This document shows positions 51,760-59,553 of a stretch of DNA of 64,000 bases, piece after piece. Every line of letters begins with the position of its first letter. Position 1 is the stretch's first letter. This DNA comes from DATHTC01 sp963746805 (GTDB lineage Bacteria; Actinomycetota; Thermoleophilia; Gaiellales; Gaiellaceae): assembly GCA_963746805.1 (NCBI GenBank), contig CAVVCQ010000001.1:496001-560000 (forward strand), read 5' to 3'. The translations under genes and the position numbers were made by a program. The notes below the pieces were generated by a model that made no database searches, was not told the DNA's origin, and saw only the letters and a program-made list of their open reading frames with translations.

Positions 51760-53166
51760 ATGAGGGCGATTCAGGGCGACTCCGCCTCGTCGAACGGGTG
51801 GGCCAAGAGGCTTGCCCTGCTCATCGGGGTGCTCGCAGTGGTCGTGTCGCTGTCGCTGCTCGCGGCATGCGGTGGCGACGACGACGATGAGGCAACCGGG
51901 ACGTCGACCGGTGAGGCGAGCGGCGCCGCCGCCGGCACGGACATCCCCGAGGCAGAGGTCAAGTTCGCGTTCTACCCCTGTTGCGCCGACCATGCGATCT
52001 TCGCTGTGGCGATCGAGAAGGGGTTCATGAAGGACGTCGGCATCACGCCGGTGCCGCCGGAAGGTCACCAGTACACGGTGTTCGACCAGATCGTCCCCTC
52101 GATGCAGCGCGGGGACCAGGACGTCGCCGGCATGTTCATCCAGGGCTACCTCAACACGCTGCCCACGTTCGGGCAGGACATCCCGCCGATCCTCTTCCAC
52201 GACATCTACGTCGGGTACGCGATCCTGAAGGCGCCCGACAACGACGCGAAGACGGCGCTCGAGTTCATGGACGAGGGCATGGAGTTCCCCGAGGCGGCGA
52301 AGGCGGCCATGGAGCAGCTCCGCGGCGAGGAGGTCTACACGCCGCCGCACGGGACGGTGCAGCCGCCCTACCCGGACGTGTTCCTGAGCTACGCCGACAT
52401 GAGCTACCCGGAGGACCTCGAGCTGAAGTTCCTCGAGGACCCGAAGATCGTCGAGCTGTCGACGACGCCCGGGCGCATCAAGTGGGCGATCCCGTATGCC
52501 GCTCCGGTCCTCGTGCAGATGATTCGCGAGGGCTGGGAGCCGGTGATCAACGTCAACATGATCTTCGAGCACGACAACGAGTCGGAGCAGGCGGCGCGCA
52601 TGCGGACGCTCGTCGGGAGCTCGGGCCTGATCGCCCAGCGGGACTGGGTCGACAACAACGAGGACACGGCGTTGCGTCTGCTGTCGTCCATCTACCGCGC
52701 GATCGACTACGTCGAGGACCCGGCGACACAGCAGGACGGGTGGAAGATCGAGTCCGACCTGATCAACGCGACGCAGGGCCTGAAGCTCATCCCCGAGGAC
52801 ATCGGCACGATCTTCGAGGAGGTCGACCCGCTGTTCCCGTGGGACCAGCAAGGCGAGCAGCTGTGGGACGACCCGAACGCGCCGTACCACGTCCGCTCGT
52901 CCCTCGACGTCCAGATCCAGTCGCTGATCGACAACAAGACGCTGCCCGACCAGGAATACGACATGGACATGTTCCTGGTGGCGGAACGGCTCTACAAGCG
53001 GATGAAGGAGCTCCAGACCGAGGCAGACGGCCTCATCGAGGAAGCCGACTCCGCGGACCTCTCGGGTGACAACGCCGAGCTGGTCGAAACGGCGAAGCAG
53101 CACTACGAATGGCACAACTACCTCGACGCGGTCCGCTTCCTGAAGGCGGCACTCGAGGGCAACTGA
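51760..53166 (+). CDS. ABC importer substrate-binding lipoprotein (NMT1-like)
   Basis: 468 residues. Signal peptide ends in lipobox LLAAC (Cys about residue 31), followed by an Asp-rich and Thr/Ser/Gly-rich linker. The domain starts VKFAFYPCCADHAIFAVAIEKGFMKD. It is long for an NMT1-like protein; the extra part is an acidic helical C-terminus. GGGAGGAC precedes ATG 51760. The start of the importer operon within the island, so it probably brings in the island's substrate. Confidence 0.88.
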   Translation: MRAIQGDSASSNGWAKRLALLIGVLAVVVSLSLLAACGGDDDDEATGTSTGEASGAAAGTDIPEAEVKFAFYPCCADHAIFAVAIEKGFMKDVGITPVPPEGHQYTVFDQIVPSMQRGDQDVAGMFIQGYLNTLPTFGQDIPPILFHDIYVGYAILKAPDNDAKTALEFMDEGMEFPEAAKAAMEQLRGEEVYTPPHGTVQPPYPDVFLSYADMSYPEDLELKFLEDPKIVELSTTPGRIKWAIPYAAPVLVQMIREGWEPVINVNMIFEHDNESEQAARMRTLVGSSGLIAQRDWVDNNEDTALRLLSSIYRAIDYVEDPATQQDGWKIESDLINATQGLKLIPEDIGTIFEEVDPLFPWDQQGEQLWDDPNAPYHVRSSLDVQIQSLIDNKTLPDQEYDMDMFLVAERLYKRMKELQTEADGLIEEADSADLSGDNAELVETAKQHYEWHNYLDAVRFLKAALEGN

Positions 53167-53175
53167 CGATGACGG

Positions 53176-53218
53176 GCGCGCGCGGCACTCGGCCCCTCGA
53201 GGCACGTGCCGCGCGCGC
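53176..53218 (+). promoter_or_regulatory. Intercistronic stem-loop after the binding-protein gene
   Basis: A 13-bp perfect GC stem (53176-53188 with 53206-53218) around a 17-nt loop. Such hairpins commonly protect the binding-protein mRNA and lower expression of the downstream permease genes. Confidence 0.6.
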
Positions 53219-53253
53219 TCGCGCGAGCGGACGGCGCCCGGCAGGATGAGGGC

Positions 53254-54133
53254 ATGACCGCTGCACCTCCGAGGGCCGGCGAGCTGTCCGCTCGTGGTCG
53301 GGGACCGAGCGCGGCGGAGCGCTACCGGCTCCAGTCGCGCGCGGTCGGCGTCGGCCTCCAGCTCGCCGGGATCCTGATCGGGCTGCTGATCTGGCACCTC
53401 GCCTCGATCTCGCTCGACGAGCACACGATGCCGGGGCCGGTCGACACGTACCGCTACATCGGCGACAACCTGTTCGAGAGCGAGTACCTCGTCGCGCACG
53501 GGCTCTCCGACGGCAACGGGTACCTCCCGCACCTGTGGTACACGACGCGGAACGTCCTCGCTCGGCGTGGGCATCGGCACCGCGATCGGCGTCGCGATCG
53601 GCCTTGCGAGCCTGCGCATCAAGGTGCTGCACGAGGTGGCGAGCTCGATCACCGCCGTCTTCGGCACGGCTCCGATCTTCGTCGCCGCGCCGTTCTTCCT
53701 GATCTGGTTCGGGATCGTCTCGACGGCGCAGATCCTGATCGTCGCCTTCTACACCACACTGCTCATGTACGTGTTCGCGCGCCGCGCCGGCGAGAACATC
53801 CCCAGCGCGTACATCGAGTCGGCCCTCACGCTCGGGTCGGGGCGCCGGCAGGTGTTCCGCCGTGTCCACCTGCCGGGATCCGTGCCGGAGATGACCGGCG
53901 GCTTCCGGATCGCCCTCGCCGGCGCGTGGGGGCTGGCGGCGATCGCCGAGCTGCTGGGCTCACAGCAGGGCGCAGGCTTTCTGATCCGGTTCTACTCATC
54001 GACGTTCCTCGTCGACGGGATGTTCGCGCTGATCATCCTCCTCGGCCTGATCGCGCTCCTCGTCGACCGGATCGTCGTCGAGACCACGCACTACCTCACG
54101 CGCTGGGCCGAGTCCGGCCACGGAGTCCGCTGA
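53254..54133 (+). CDS. ABC importer permease, first, with one +1 frameshift
   Basis: MTAAPPRAGELSARGRG... and a first membrane span (GLQLAGILIGLLIWHLASI) lead to LWYTTRNVL; one extra base near 53560 then shifts the frame. It resumes as LGVGIGTAIGVAIGLASLRIK and runs to 54133 with the EAA loop IESALTLGSGRRQVFRRVHLPG. Without the extra base the protein is 292 residues with six spans. GTG or other starts further up (53206) lack a ribosome site. Confidence 0.82.
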
Positions 54134-54152
54134 CCCACGACACGGAGCCCTG

Positions 54153-54947
54153 ATGCCTTCCAACGTCGTCTTCGAGAACGTCTCGTGCACCTTCCGGCAC
54201 CGCTCCGGGCAGCTGGTCGAGGCGCTGCGCGGGGTGTCGCTCGAGGCGCCCGAAGGTCAGTTCGTCTGCGTCGTGGGCCGCTCCGGCCACGGCAAGACGA
54301 CGCTGCTCCGCGTCCTCGCCGGGTTGCAGAAGCCGAGCGGCGGTCGAGTCGCGCTCGGCGGCCGTGACGTCGACGGGCCGGGCAGCGACCGCGCCATGGT
54401 GTTCCAGCAGGACACGGTCTTCCCGTGGATGCACGTCCGCGACAACGTCGAGTTCGGGCTCGCCGCCCGGGGCCTGCCCAAGGCGGAGCGCCGCCGCATC
54501 TCGGACGCGCGCCTCCGCGACGTCGGGCTCGAGGACTTCGCCACGTCGTGGCCGCGCGAGCTCTCCGGCGGTATGCGCAAGCGCGTCGCCCTCGCGGCCG
54601 TGCTCGCCGTCGAGTCCCACGTGTGGCTGATGGACGAGCCGTTCGGGTCGCTCGACTACTTCACCCGGCGGCAGCTGCACGACATCCTTCTCGACGTCTG
54701 GGCGTCCGCGAACAAGACGGTGTTCTTCGTCACGCACGACATCGAGGAGGCGCTGATCCTCGCCGACCGCGTGCTGCTGCTCCACGAGGGGCGGCTCGTC
54801 GACGATCTCGAGGTCACGCTGCCGCGGCCGCGCGACGAGGACGTCCGCGCGAGCCCCGAGGCCGTGGCCCTGACGAAGCGGATCCTCACCCACCTCGGCG
54901 TGACGAGCGGCGCGCCGTTGCAGCCCGTGGAGGCCGCGCAGCAGTGA
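54153..54947 (+). CDS. ABC importer ATP-binding protein
   Basis: 264 residues. Walker A VGRSGHGKTTLLRVL, Q-loop VFQQDTVFPWM, signature LSGGMRKRVALAAVL, Walker B VWLMDEPFGSLD and VTHDIEEAL. Same importer class as the one at 23933. Its stop overlaps the GTG of the second permease. Confidence 0.92.
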   Translation: MPSNVVFENVSCTFRHRSGQLVEALRGVSLEAPEGQFVCVVGRSGHGKTTLLRVLAGLQKPSGGRVALGGRDVDGPGSDRAMVFQQDTVFPWMHVRDNVEFGLAARGLPKAERRRISDARLRDVGLEDFATSWPRELSGGMRKRVALAAVLAVESHVWLMDEPFGSLDYFTRRQLHDILLDVWASANKTVFFVTHDIEEALILADRVLLLHEGRLVDDLEVTLPRPRDEDVRASPEAVALTKRILTHLGVTSGAPLQPVEAAQQ

Positions 54948-55871
54948 CGGCGGTCGTCAACACGGTCAGGCGCCACCCGGCGGCCTTCATCACCTGGATC
55001 GTGCTCCTCGTCGCGTGGGAGATCGCCTCGCACGTCGTCCCCGAGAGCGCGCGCGAGGGCTCGCCGATCGTGCCGTCGTGGGAGTTCGTGTTCACCGACT
55101 CGCTCAAGGCGCTGTCGGGGAACTGGACGGAGCCGTACTGGGCACCGAACCCGATCAGAGGCGGAGCGGAGACCTACCTCGGCGCCTTCCTCGCACTCGG
55201 CTATCACACCCTCGCATACGATGATCCGGCTCGTGATCGGCCTCGCGATCGGCGTCGCCGCCGGGATGTTCAGCGGGGTCCTCGTCTCGTACTACCTGAC
55301 CGCCCGCCGCCTCGCGTGGCCGTCCCTGAACTTCCTGCGGATGGTGCCGCTCCTCGCGGCGATCCCGCTCTTCCAGTTCTGGCTCGGCGCGAACGCGCGC
55401 GGGACGACGACGTTCATCGCGTTCGGCGTCTGGGTCGTCATCGTCGTCGGCACGATCAACGCGATCGGCAACGTGCCCGACCGCTACCTCGAGAGCGCGC
55501 GGACGCTCGGCGCGACCCGGATTCGCACCTACCTCAAGGTCGTGATCCCGGGCGCGCTGCCCGAGCTGCGGACGAGCCTGCTGCTCGCTGCGGGCCTCAG
55601 CTGGTCGCTCGCCGTGGGCGCGGAGTACATCGGCCTCCGGACCGGCCTCGGGAGCATCATGGCGGTCGCGGAGTACACGACGAACACGGGGCGGATGATC
55701 GTGATCGCGATCGTCGTCGGGCTCTGCGCGCTGCTCACGTTCGGAGTGCTCGACCGGCTCTTCAGCCGTCTGGTGAGCTGGATGCCCAAGCTCGACGACG
55801 GCGGGCTGACGCAGGTCGCGGGCGCGGGCGCCGTGGGCGCCGGCAAGGCCGCGGGGACGACGCCGACCTGA
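54944..55871 (+). CDS. ABC importer permease, second, with one +1 frameshift
   Basis: The frame from GTG 54944 reads VTAVVNTVRRHPAAFITWIV with a first span, then a periplasmic loop and YLGAFLALGYHTLA. An extra base near 55216-55218 shifts it; the second frame continues from about 55221 (MIRLVIGLAIGVAAGMF) to 55871 with EAA loop LESARTLGATRIRTYLKVVIPG. Corrected length is 308 residues. Last gene of the importer operon. Confidence 0.82.
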
Positions 55872-55930
55872 GCCCCGGCCGGTTGTAGGCTCGCAGCGGC
55901 TGCGGTGCTCCACACTCGAGGAGGCACTCG

Positions 55931-56257
55931 ATGCACGCACGCATCACCACGTTGCGGACGACGGCCGCACAGCACGACGAGGGAGCTCGGATCATCGTCG
56001 AGGCGCTGGTGCCCTGGGCGCAGAACGCGAGCGGGTACTCCGGCCTCCTCCGGCTCGACAGCCGCGAGACGGAGACGACGCTCGTCGTGACCCTGTGGTC
56101 GACGCTCGGCGCCCTCGAGCAGAGCGGGGAGGCGATCGCGCGGATGGCGACGCTCGCCGCCGAGGCGTCGGGAGCGGAGATCGTCTCGGTCGACCACTAC
56201 GACCTGACGCTCGTCGACCTGCCGAGGGCCCTGGTCAGTCCCGCGCTCCAGCGCTGA
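55931..56257 (+). CDS. Small ABM-like (dimeric alpha/beta barrel) protein
   Basis: 108 residues. The pattern ITTLRTTAAQHDEGARIIVEALVPWAQNASGYSG followed by a beta strand TTLVVTLWSTLGALEQSGE is that of antibiotic-biosynthesis-monooxygenase-like folds. No active site can be named. A GAGGAGG lies before ATG 55931. It lies just outside the island, without an operator copy. Confidence 0.6.
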   Translation: MHARITTLRTTAAQHDEGARIIVEALVPWAQNASGYSGLLRLDSRETETTLVVTLWSTLGALEQSGEAIARMATLAAEASGAEIVSVDHYDLTLVDLPRALVSPALQR

Positions 56258-56319
56258 GCGCCCGTCGGAGCCGACGAACCGGCTCGGTCGGGCGCTGACC
56301 CGGTACCCTCGTTTCCGGG

Positions 56320-57204
56320 ATGGCCCAGATCGAGTACGAGGTCGTCGCGCACACACGCACGGGCCGAGAGCGGATCCACCGCTATGTGGCGGAGGACGCG
56401 CTGCAGCCGGGCGACGTCCTTCGGCTCGAGGGACGCTGGTGGCTCGTCGAGCGGGTGGACGGCGCCGGCGTGGAGGCGACGCCGGCCCGCTACCGCATCC
56501 AGCTGCGCCATCCCGACGGACGCGTCGAGTCCGGTGCGTTCCGCCGCTACCGGCCCGACGCGCCGCGGCCGGGACACGCCTTCACCACGACGGAGGACGG
56601 GGGCCCGGTTGCCTGGGAGGTGGTCGACGAGACCCTCGCGCGGGACGAGGACGGCGCGCCGTTCCTCGAGCTGGTCGCGGAGCGGAGCTACGAGGAGTTC
56701 GAGCAGCCGCCCGACCACGAGCTCGAGCACGCGCTGGCCGCGCAGGCCGAACGGCTTCCCGAGCAGGTGGCGGCGCTCCTCGCGCGCGCCGAGAGCGCGG
56801 GCCTCGCGGCCGAGTTCGTCGCGCTCGAGCCGGGCGAGATTCCGGACTGGGAGACGGCGCGCGGCTACGTCGACTCGCTGATCCTCGAGGAGATCGAGGA
56901 CGACCTGCTGGAGCTCTGCGGCGTCGACCCCGGCCGCGATCCGCGGGAGACGTGGCTCGACACGGTGAAGCAGCGCCTCCTGGCCGATCTCGAGGGGCTC
57001 CGGACGGATCTCGAGGGCGACCGCGACGAGGTCGAGGTGTGGGACTTCGCCGACGGGCGTATCGTCGCGGCGGTCGGCCGTCTCGACGACGAGGCCGATC
57101 CCGACTCCGGCTTCGGCCGGCTCTGCCGGCTCGTGGACGCGAGCGCGCTCGGCGCCGCCGGCTTCCGGCGCGTCCGGAAGACCGACCTCGAGCTCGCCGA
57201 GTAG
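56320..57204 (+). CDS. Conserved protein of unknown function
   Basis: 294 residues, acidic, no membrane span. The N-terminal third is beta-rich (QPGDVLRLEGRWWLVERVDG, then ARYRIQLRHPDGRVESGAFRRYRP), resembling a small barrel. The rest is helical and rich in Glu (EFEQPPDHELEHALAAQAERL, LILEEIEDDLLELCGVDPG). I do not recognise the family. Confidence 0.7.
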   Translation: MAQIEYEVVAHTRTGRERIHRYVAEDALQPGDVLRLEGRWWLVERVDGAGVEATPARYRIQLRHPDGRVESGAFRRYRPDAPRPGHAFTTTEDGGPVAWEVVDETLARDEDGAPFLELVAERSYEEFEQPPDHELEHALAAQAERLPEQVAALLARAESAGLAAEFVALEPGEIPDWETARGYVDSLILEEIEDDLLELCGVDPGRDPRETWLDTVKQRLLADLEGLRTDLEGDRDEVEVWDFADGRIVAAVGRLDDEADPDSGFGRLCRLVDASALGAAGFRRVRKTDLELAE

Positions 57205-57278
57205 CGCCGCCCGATCCGTTTCGGACCCGCCGTCGTACGGTAGTCACCGGAGAGACATCGACGGAGGGGGACGAGACC

Positions 57279-58202
57279 ATGACCCGATCGCGCCTGAGCG
57301 CCGTCGTCGGCGCGTGCGCCCTGATCGCCACCGCTGCGGCGGCCGCGGCCAACAACTTCCCGGACGTGATCCAGCTCCCGACCGGGTGGCGCCCCGAAGG
57401 GATCGAAGCCGGGCCGCAGCACACGCTCTACGTCGGCTCGATCCCGGCAGGCGCCGTGCGCCAGATCGACGCCCGCACCGGGGCCGGCTTCACGCTCGTC
57501 CAGCCGACGCCCGGGCGCGCTGCGACGGGGCTCGAGTACGACCGCAAGGGCGAGCGGCTGTTCGTGTCCGGCGGCGGCACCGGCGCGACGTACGTCTACG
57601 ACGCCCGGACCGGCGCGCCGATCGCCGACTACCTGCTCAACCCGGCGGCGCCGCGGTTCATCAACGACAACGTCCTGACGAAGGACGCCGTCTACTTCAC
57701 CGACTCGCAGCGGCCGTGGCTGTACCGGCTGCCGCTCGGGGCCGGCGGCGCGCTCCCGGCCGCCTCGGCGGTGCAGACGATCCCGCTCTCGGGCGACTAC
57801 GTGCACACGGCCGGCGTGAACAACCTGAACGGCATCGTCGCGACGCCCAACGGGAAGACGCTCATCGCGGTCCAGACCAACACCGCGTCGCTGCACACGA
57901 TCGATCCCGCGACCGGCGTCGCCGACCGGATCGAGCTCACGGGCGGGGACGCGACGAACGGCGACGGGCTCCTGCTCGAGGGGCACACGCTCTACGTCGT
58001 GCAGAACCGGCTCAACCGCGTCGCCGTCGTCGAGCTCGCTGAGGACTACGGCTCGGGCACCGTCGTCGGCCACCTGACGCACCCGGCGTTGAACGTGCCG
58101 ACGACGATCGACAAGCAGAACGGCCGGCTCTACCTGCCGAACGCGAAGTTCGGCATCGCGAATCCGGACGGCGTGCCCTACGAGGTGGTCGGCCTGGGCT
58201 AG
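57279..58202 (+). CDS. Exported SMP-30/NHL-like beta-propeller protein
   Basis: 307 residues. A short signal peptide (MTRSRLSAVVGACALIATAAAAA) precedes repeated blade motifs: LPTGWRPEGIEAGPQHTLYVGS, GLEYDRKGERLFVSGG, NLNGIVATPNGKTLIAVQTN and GDGLLLEGHTLYVVQN. The fold matches secreted gluconolactonase/SMP-30-type propellers; ligand unknown. GGAGGGGG precedes ATG 57279. Its stop overlaps that of the convergent VOC gene by 3 bp. Confidence 0.82.
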   Translation: MTRSRLSAVVGACALIATAAAAAANNFPDVIQLPTGWRPEGIEAGPQHTLYVGSIPAGAVRQIDARTGAGFTLVQPTPGRAATGLEYDRKGERLFVSGGGTGATYVYDARTGAPIADYLLNPAAPRFINDNVLTKDAVYFTDSQRPWLYRLPLGAGGALPAASAVQTIPLSGDYVHTAGVNNLNGIVATPNGKTLIAVQTNTASLHTIDPATGVADRIELTGGDATNGDGLLLEGHTLYVVQNRLNRVAVVELAEDYGSGTVVGHLTHPALNVPTTIDKQNGRLYLPNAKFGIANPDGVPYEVVGLG

Positions 58203-58597
58203 CCCTGCGTCAGGCCGATCAGGTTCCCGTCGGCCGCGCGCAGGACTGCGAGCCGGCCGCCGGGAACGTCGACGATGCCCGTCTCGGGATCGCCGTTCGT
58301 GATCTCGGCCTCGCCGAGCGCGGCCAGCGAGCCGTCGGCGACCTCGCCGAGGGCGGTCGCGCCGCGGCTCAGGAGCGCGGCATGCGCCTGCTCCACGTCG
58401 TCGACCTGCCAGAACACGAGCGGGTGGTCGACCCACGGCAGCGCGGTGAGGCCGAGGCGGACGTCGTCGCCGCTGAACGCGGCGAAGTCGTCGCCGGCGA
58501 AGACCGGGCCGTGGCCGAGCAGCTCCGTCCAGGCGGCCACGGAGGCCTGGAGATCGTGGGTGGGGAAGACGACGTTCGCGAAGCCCTTGAGCACCAC
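58199..58597 (-). CDS. VOC family (glyoxalase/bleomycin-resistance-like) protein
   Basis: 132 residues. Paired beta-alpha-beta modules: VFPTHDLQASVAAWTELLG and VDDVEQAHAALLSRGATALGEV, ending DVPGGRLAVLRAADGNLIGL. Could bind a metal and a hydrophobic ligand or enzyme substrate. GTG 58597 has GAGAGGAG upstream; ATG 58615 in frame gives a six-residue extension that covers this site. It diverges from the marR gene with two palindromes between them and is probably under MarR control. Confidence 0.82.
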   Translation of the reverse strand: MVLKGFANVVFPTHDLQASVAAWTELLGHGPVFAGDDFAAFSGDDVRLGLTALPWVDHPLVFWQVDDVEQAHAALLSRGATALGEVADGSLAALGEAEITNGDPETGIVDVPGGRLAVLRAADGNLIGLTQG

Positions 58598-58618
58598 GCG
58601 CACTCCTCTCGGCATTTT

Positions 58619-58636
58619 TTGACAGAATGCTGTCAA
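58619..58636. promoter_or_regulatory. MarR-type operator palindrome, first
   Basis: TTGACAGAATGCTGTCAA: perfect arms TTGACAG/CTGTCAA separated by four bases. It lies just upstream of the VOC start. Confidence 0.78.
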
Positions 58637-58653
58637 GGAGGAACGATAGCAAG

Positions 58654-58671
58654 ACGACAGGATACTGTCAA
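58654..58671. promoter_or_regulatory. MarR-type operator palindrome, second
   Basis: ACGACAGGATACTGTCAA: the same GACAGNATNCTGTCAA plan with two changed bases at its left end, 35 bp from the first. It precedes the marR gene, suggesting autoregulation. Confidence 0.7.
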
Positions 58672-58724
58672 AGCCGAGAGCTCAAACGCCCGACGGCGAG
58701 GCGCTCACGCGGCTGCTCGTCGAG

Positions 58725-59129
58725 GTGATCCGGCTCGGCGAGCTCTTCACGCAGACGGGCGAGTCGCTCGCGAAGGCCGAGGGGCAGACGCTCGCACGGT
58801 GGCTCGTGCTCGGCACGCTCGCCGACGGCCCGCAGCCGGTCGCGGCGATCGCCCGGCGCCTCCGCCTCGCGCGCCAGAGCGTGCAGCGGGTCGCCGACCT
58901 GCTCGAGCGGGACGGGCTCGTCGCATACGAGGACAATCCGCGCCACCGCCGGGCCAAGCTCGCGCGCCTGACGCCCGAGGGGAGCCGGGTGCTCGCGCGG
59001 ATCGACGCCGCCCAGCGCGCGTGGGCGATCCGCCACGGCGTCGAGGTCGGCCGGTCCGACGCCGAGCAGGCTGCAGGGCTGCTCGAGCGGATCCGCGGCA
59101 CCCTGACCGGGCCCGACTCGCACGGGTAG
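58725..59129 (+). CDS. MarR family transcriptional regulator
   Basis: At least 134 residues. Winged helix: ARWLVLGTLADGPQPVAAIARRL, LARQSVQRVADLLERDGLV and the wing EDNPRHRRAKLARLTPEGS. GTG 58725 is the first standard start, but the conserved-looking N-terminus (DGEALTRLLVE) lies upstream in the same frame, open from 58650. The true start is thus unclear: a rare codon, or another single-base error near 58688. It probably represses itself and the divergent VOC gene. Confidence 0.8.
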   Translation: MIRLGELFTQTGESLAKAEGQTLARWLVLGTLADGPQPVAAIARRLRLARQSVQRVADLLERDGLVAYEDNPRHRRAKLARLTPEGSRVLARIDAAQRAWAIRHGVEVGRSDAEQAAGLLERIRGTLTGPDSHG

Positions 59130-59186
59130 GGCGATTCCCCGGTTCGGCCAGTTCCGCGTCGCGGCCGGTCGTGAGACCATCCGGGC

Positions 59187-59372
59187 GTGAGCTCCCACGA
59201 CGTCACCCGGCACCCGCAGGTTCGGATACTGGTCTGCGTCGAGTGCGGCTGCCTGAGCGGGCTGCGCGCGCTCGGCTGGCGCGGCTACCGCACCGACGTC
59301 GAGGAGGACGAGGAGCCGGCGCTCGCGTTCTTCTGCCCGGCGTGCGCCGCCCGCGCGTTCGACGAGAGCTAA
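59187..59372 (+). CDS. Small CxxC/CxxC zinc-ribbon-like protein
   Basis: 61 residues with two Cys pairs, VCVECGC (about 17-23) and FFCPACAAR (about 49-57), spaced as in small zinc ribbons. GTG start, no clear ribosome site. Function unknown. Confidence 0.55.
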   Translation: MSSHDVTRHPQVRILVCVECGCLSGLRALGWRGYRTDVEEDEEPALAFFCPACAARAFDES

Positions 59373-59395
59373 TCGACGTTTCGACATCGAGAACC

Positions 59396-59553
59396 GTCAA
59401 TTGACCACGCTCCATCGCCTGTGAAATAACCGCCCCGCTCCGGGCTGTCCTCCGGGGCAAAGGGAGAGGGAGGTGGCCGATACCCGGTCGTGCGGCGATC
59501 GCAGTCGAACGACGGTCTTCCGGGCCTCCGCATGCTTTGAAAGGGGAGCAAGC
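59396..59553 (+). promoter_or_regulatory. Promoter and long leader of the M4 protease gene
   Basis: A 10-bp palindrome GTCAATTGAC (59396-59405) contains TTGACC, with AAATAA 17 bp further on, a likely promoter. About 120 nt of leader follow, with inverted repeats CCCCG/CGGGG around 59433-59455 and a Shine-Dalgarno AAGGGGAGC. The leader may be structured, but I cannot match it to a known riboswitch. Confidence 0.4.

Noticed and set aside
59406..59553. c-di-GMP or other riboswitch in the leader of the M4 protease
   Set aside because: A GGGGCAAAGG stretch recalled the GEMM motif, but the conserved receptor and tetraloop parts could not be placed; no confident match to any class.
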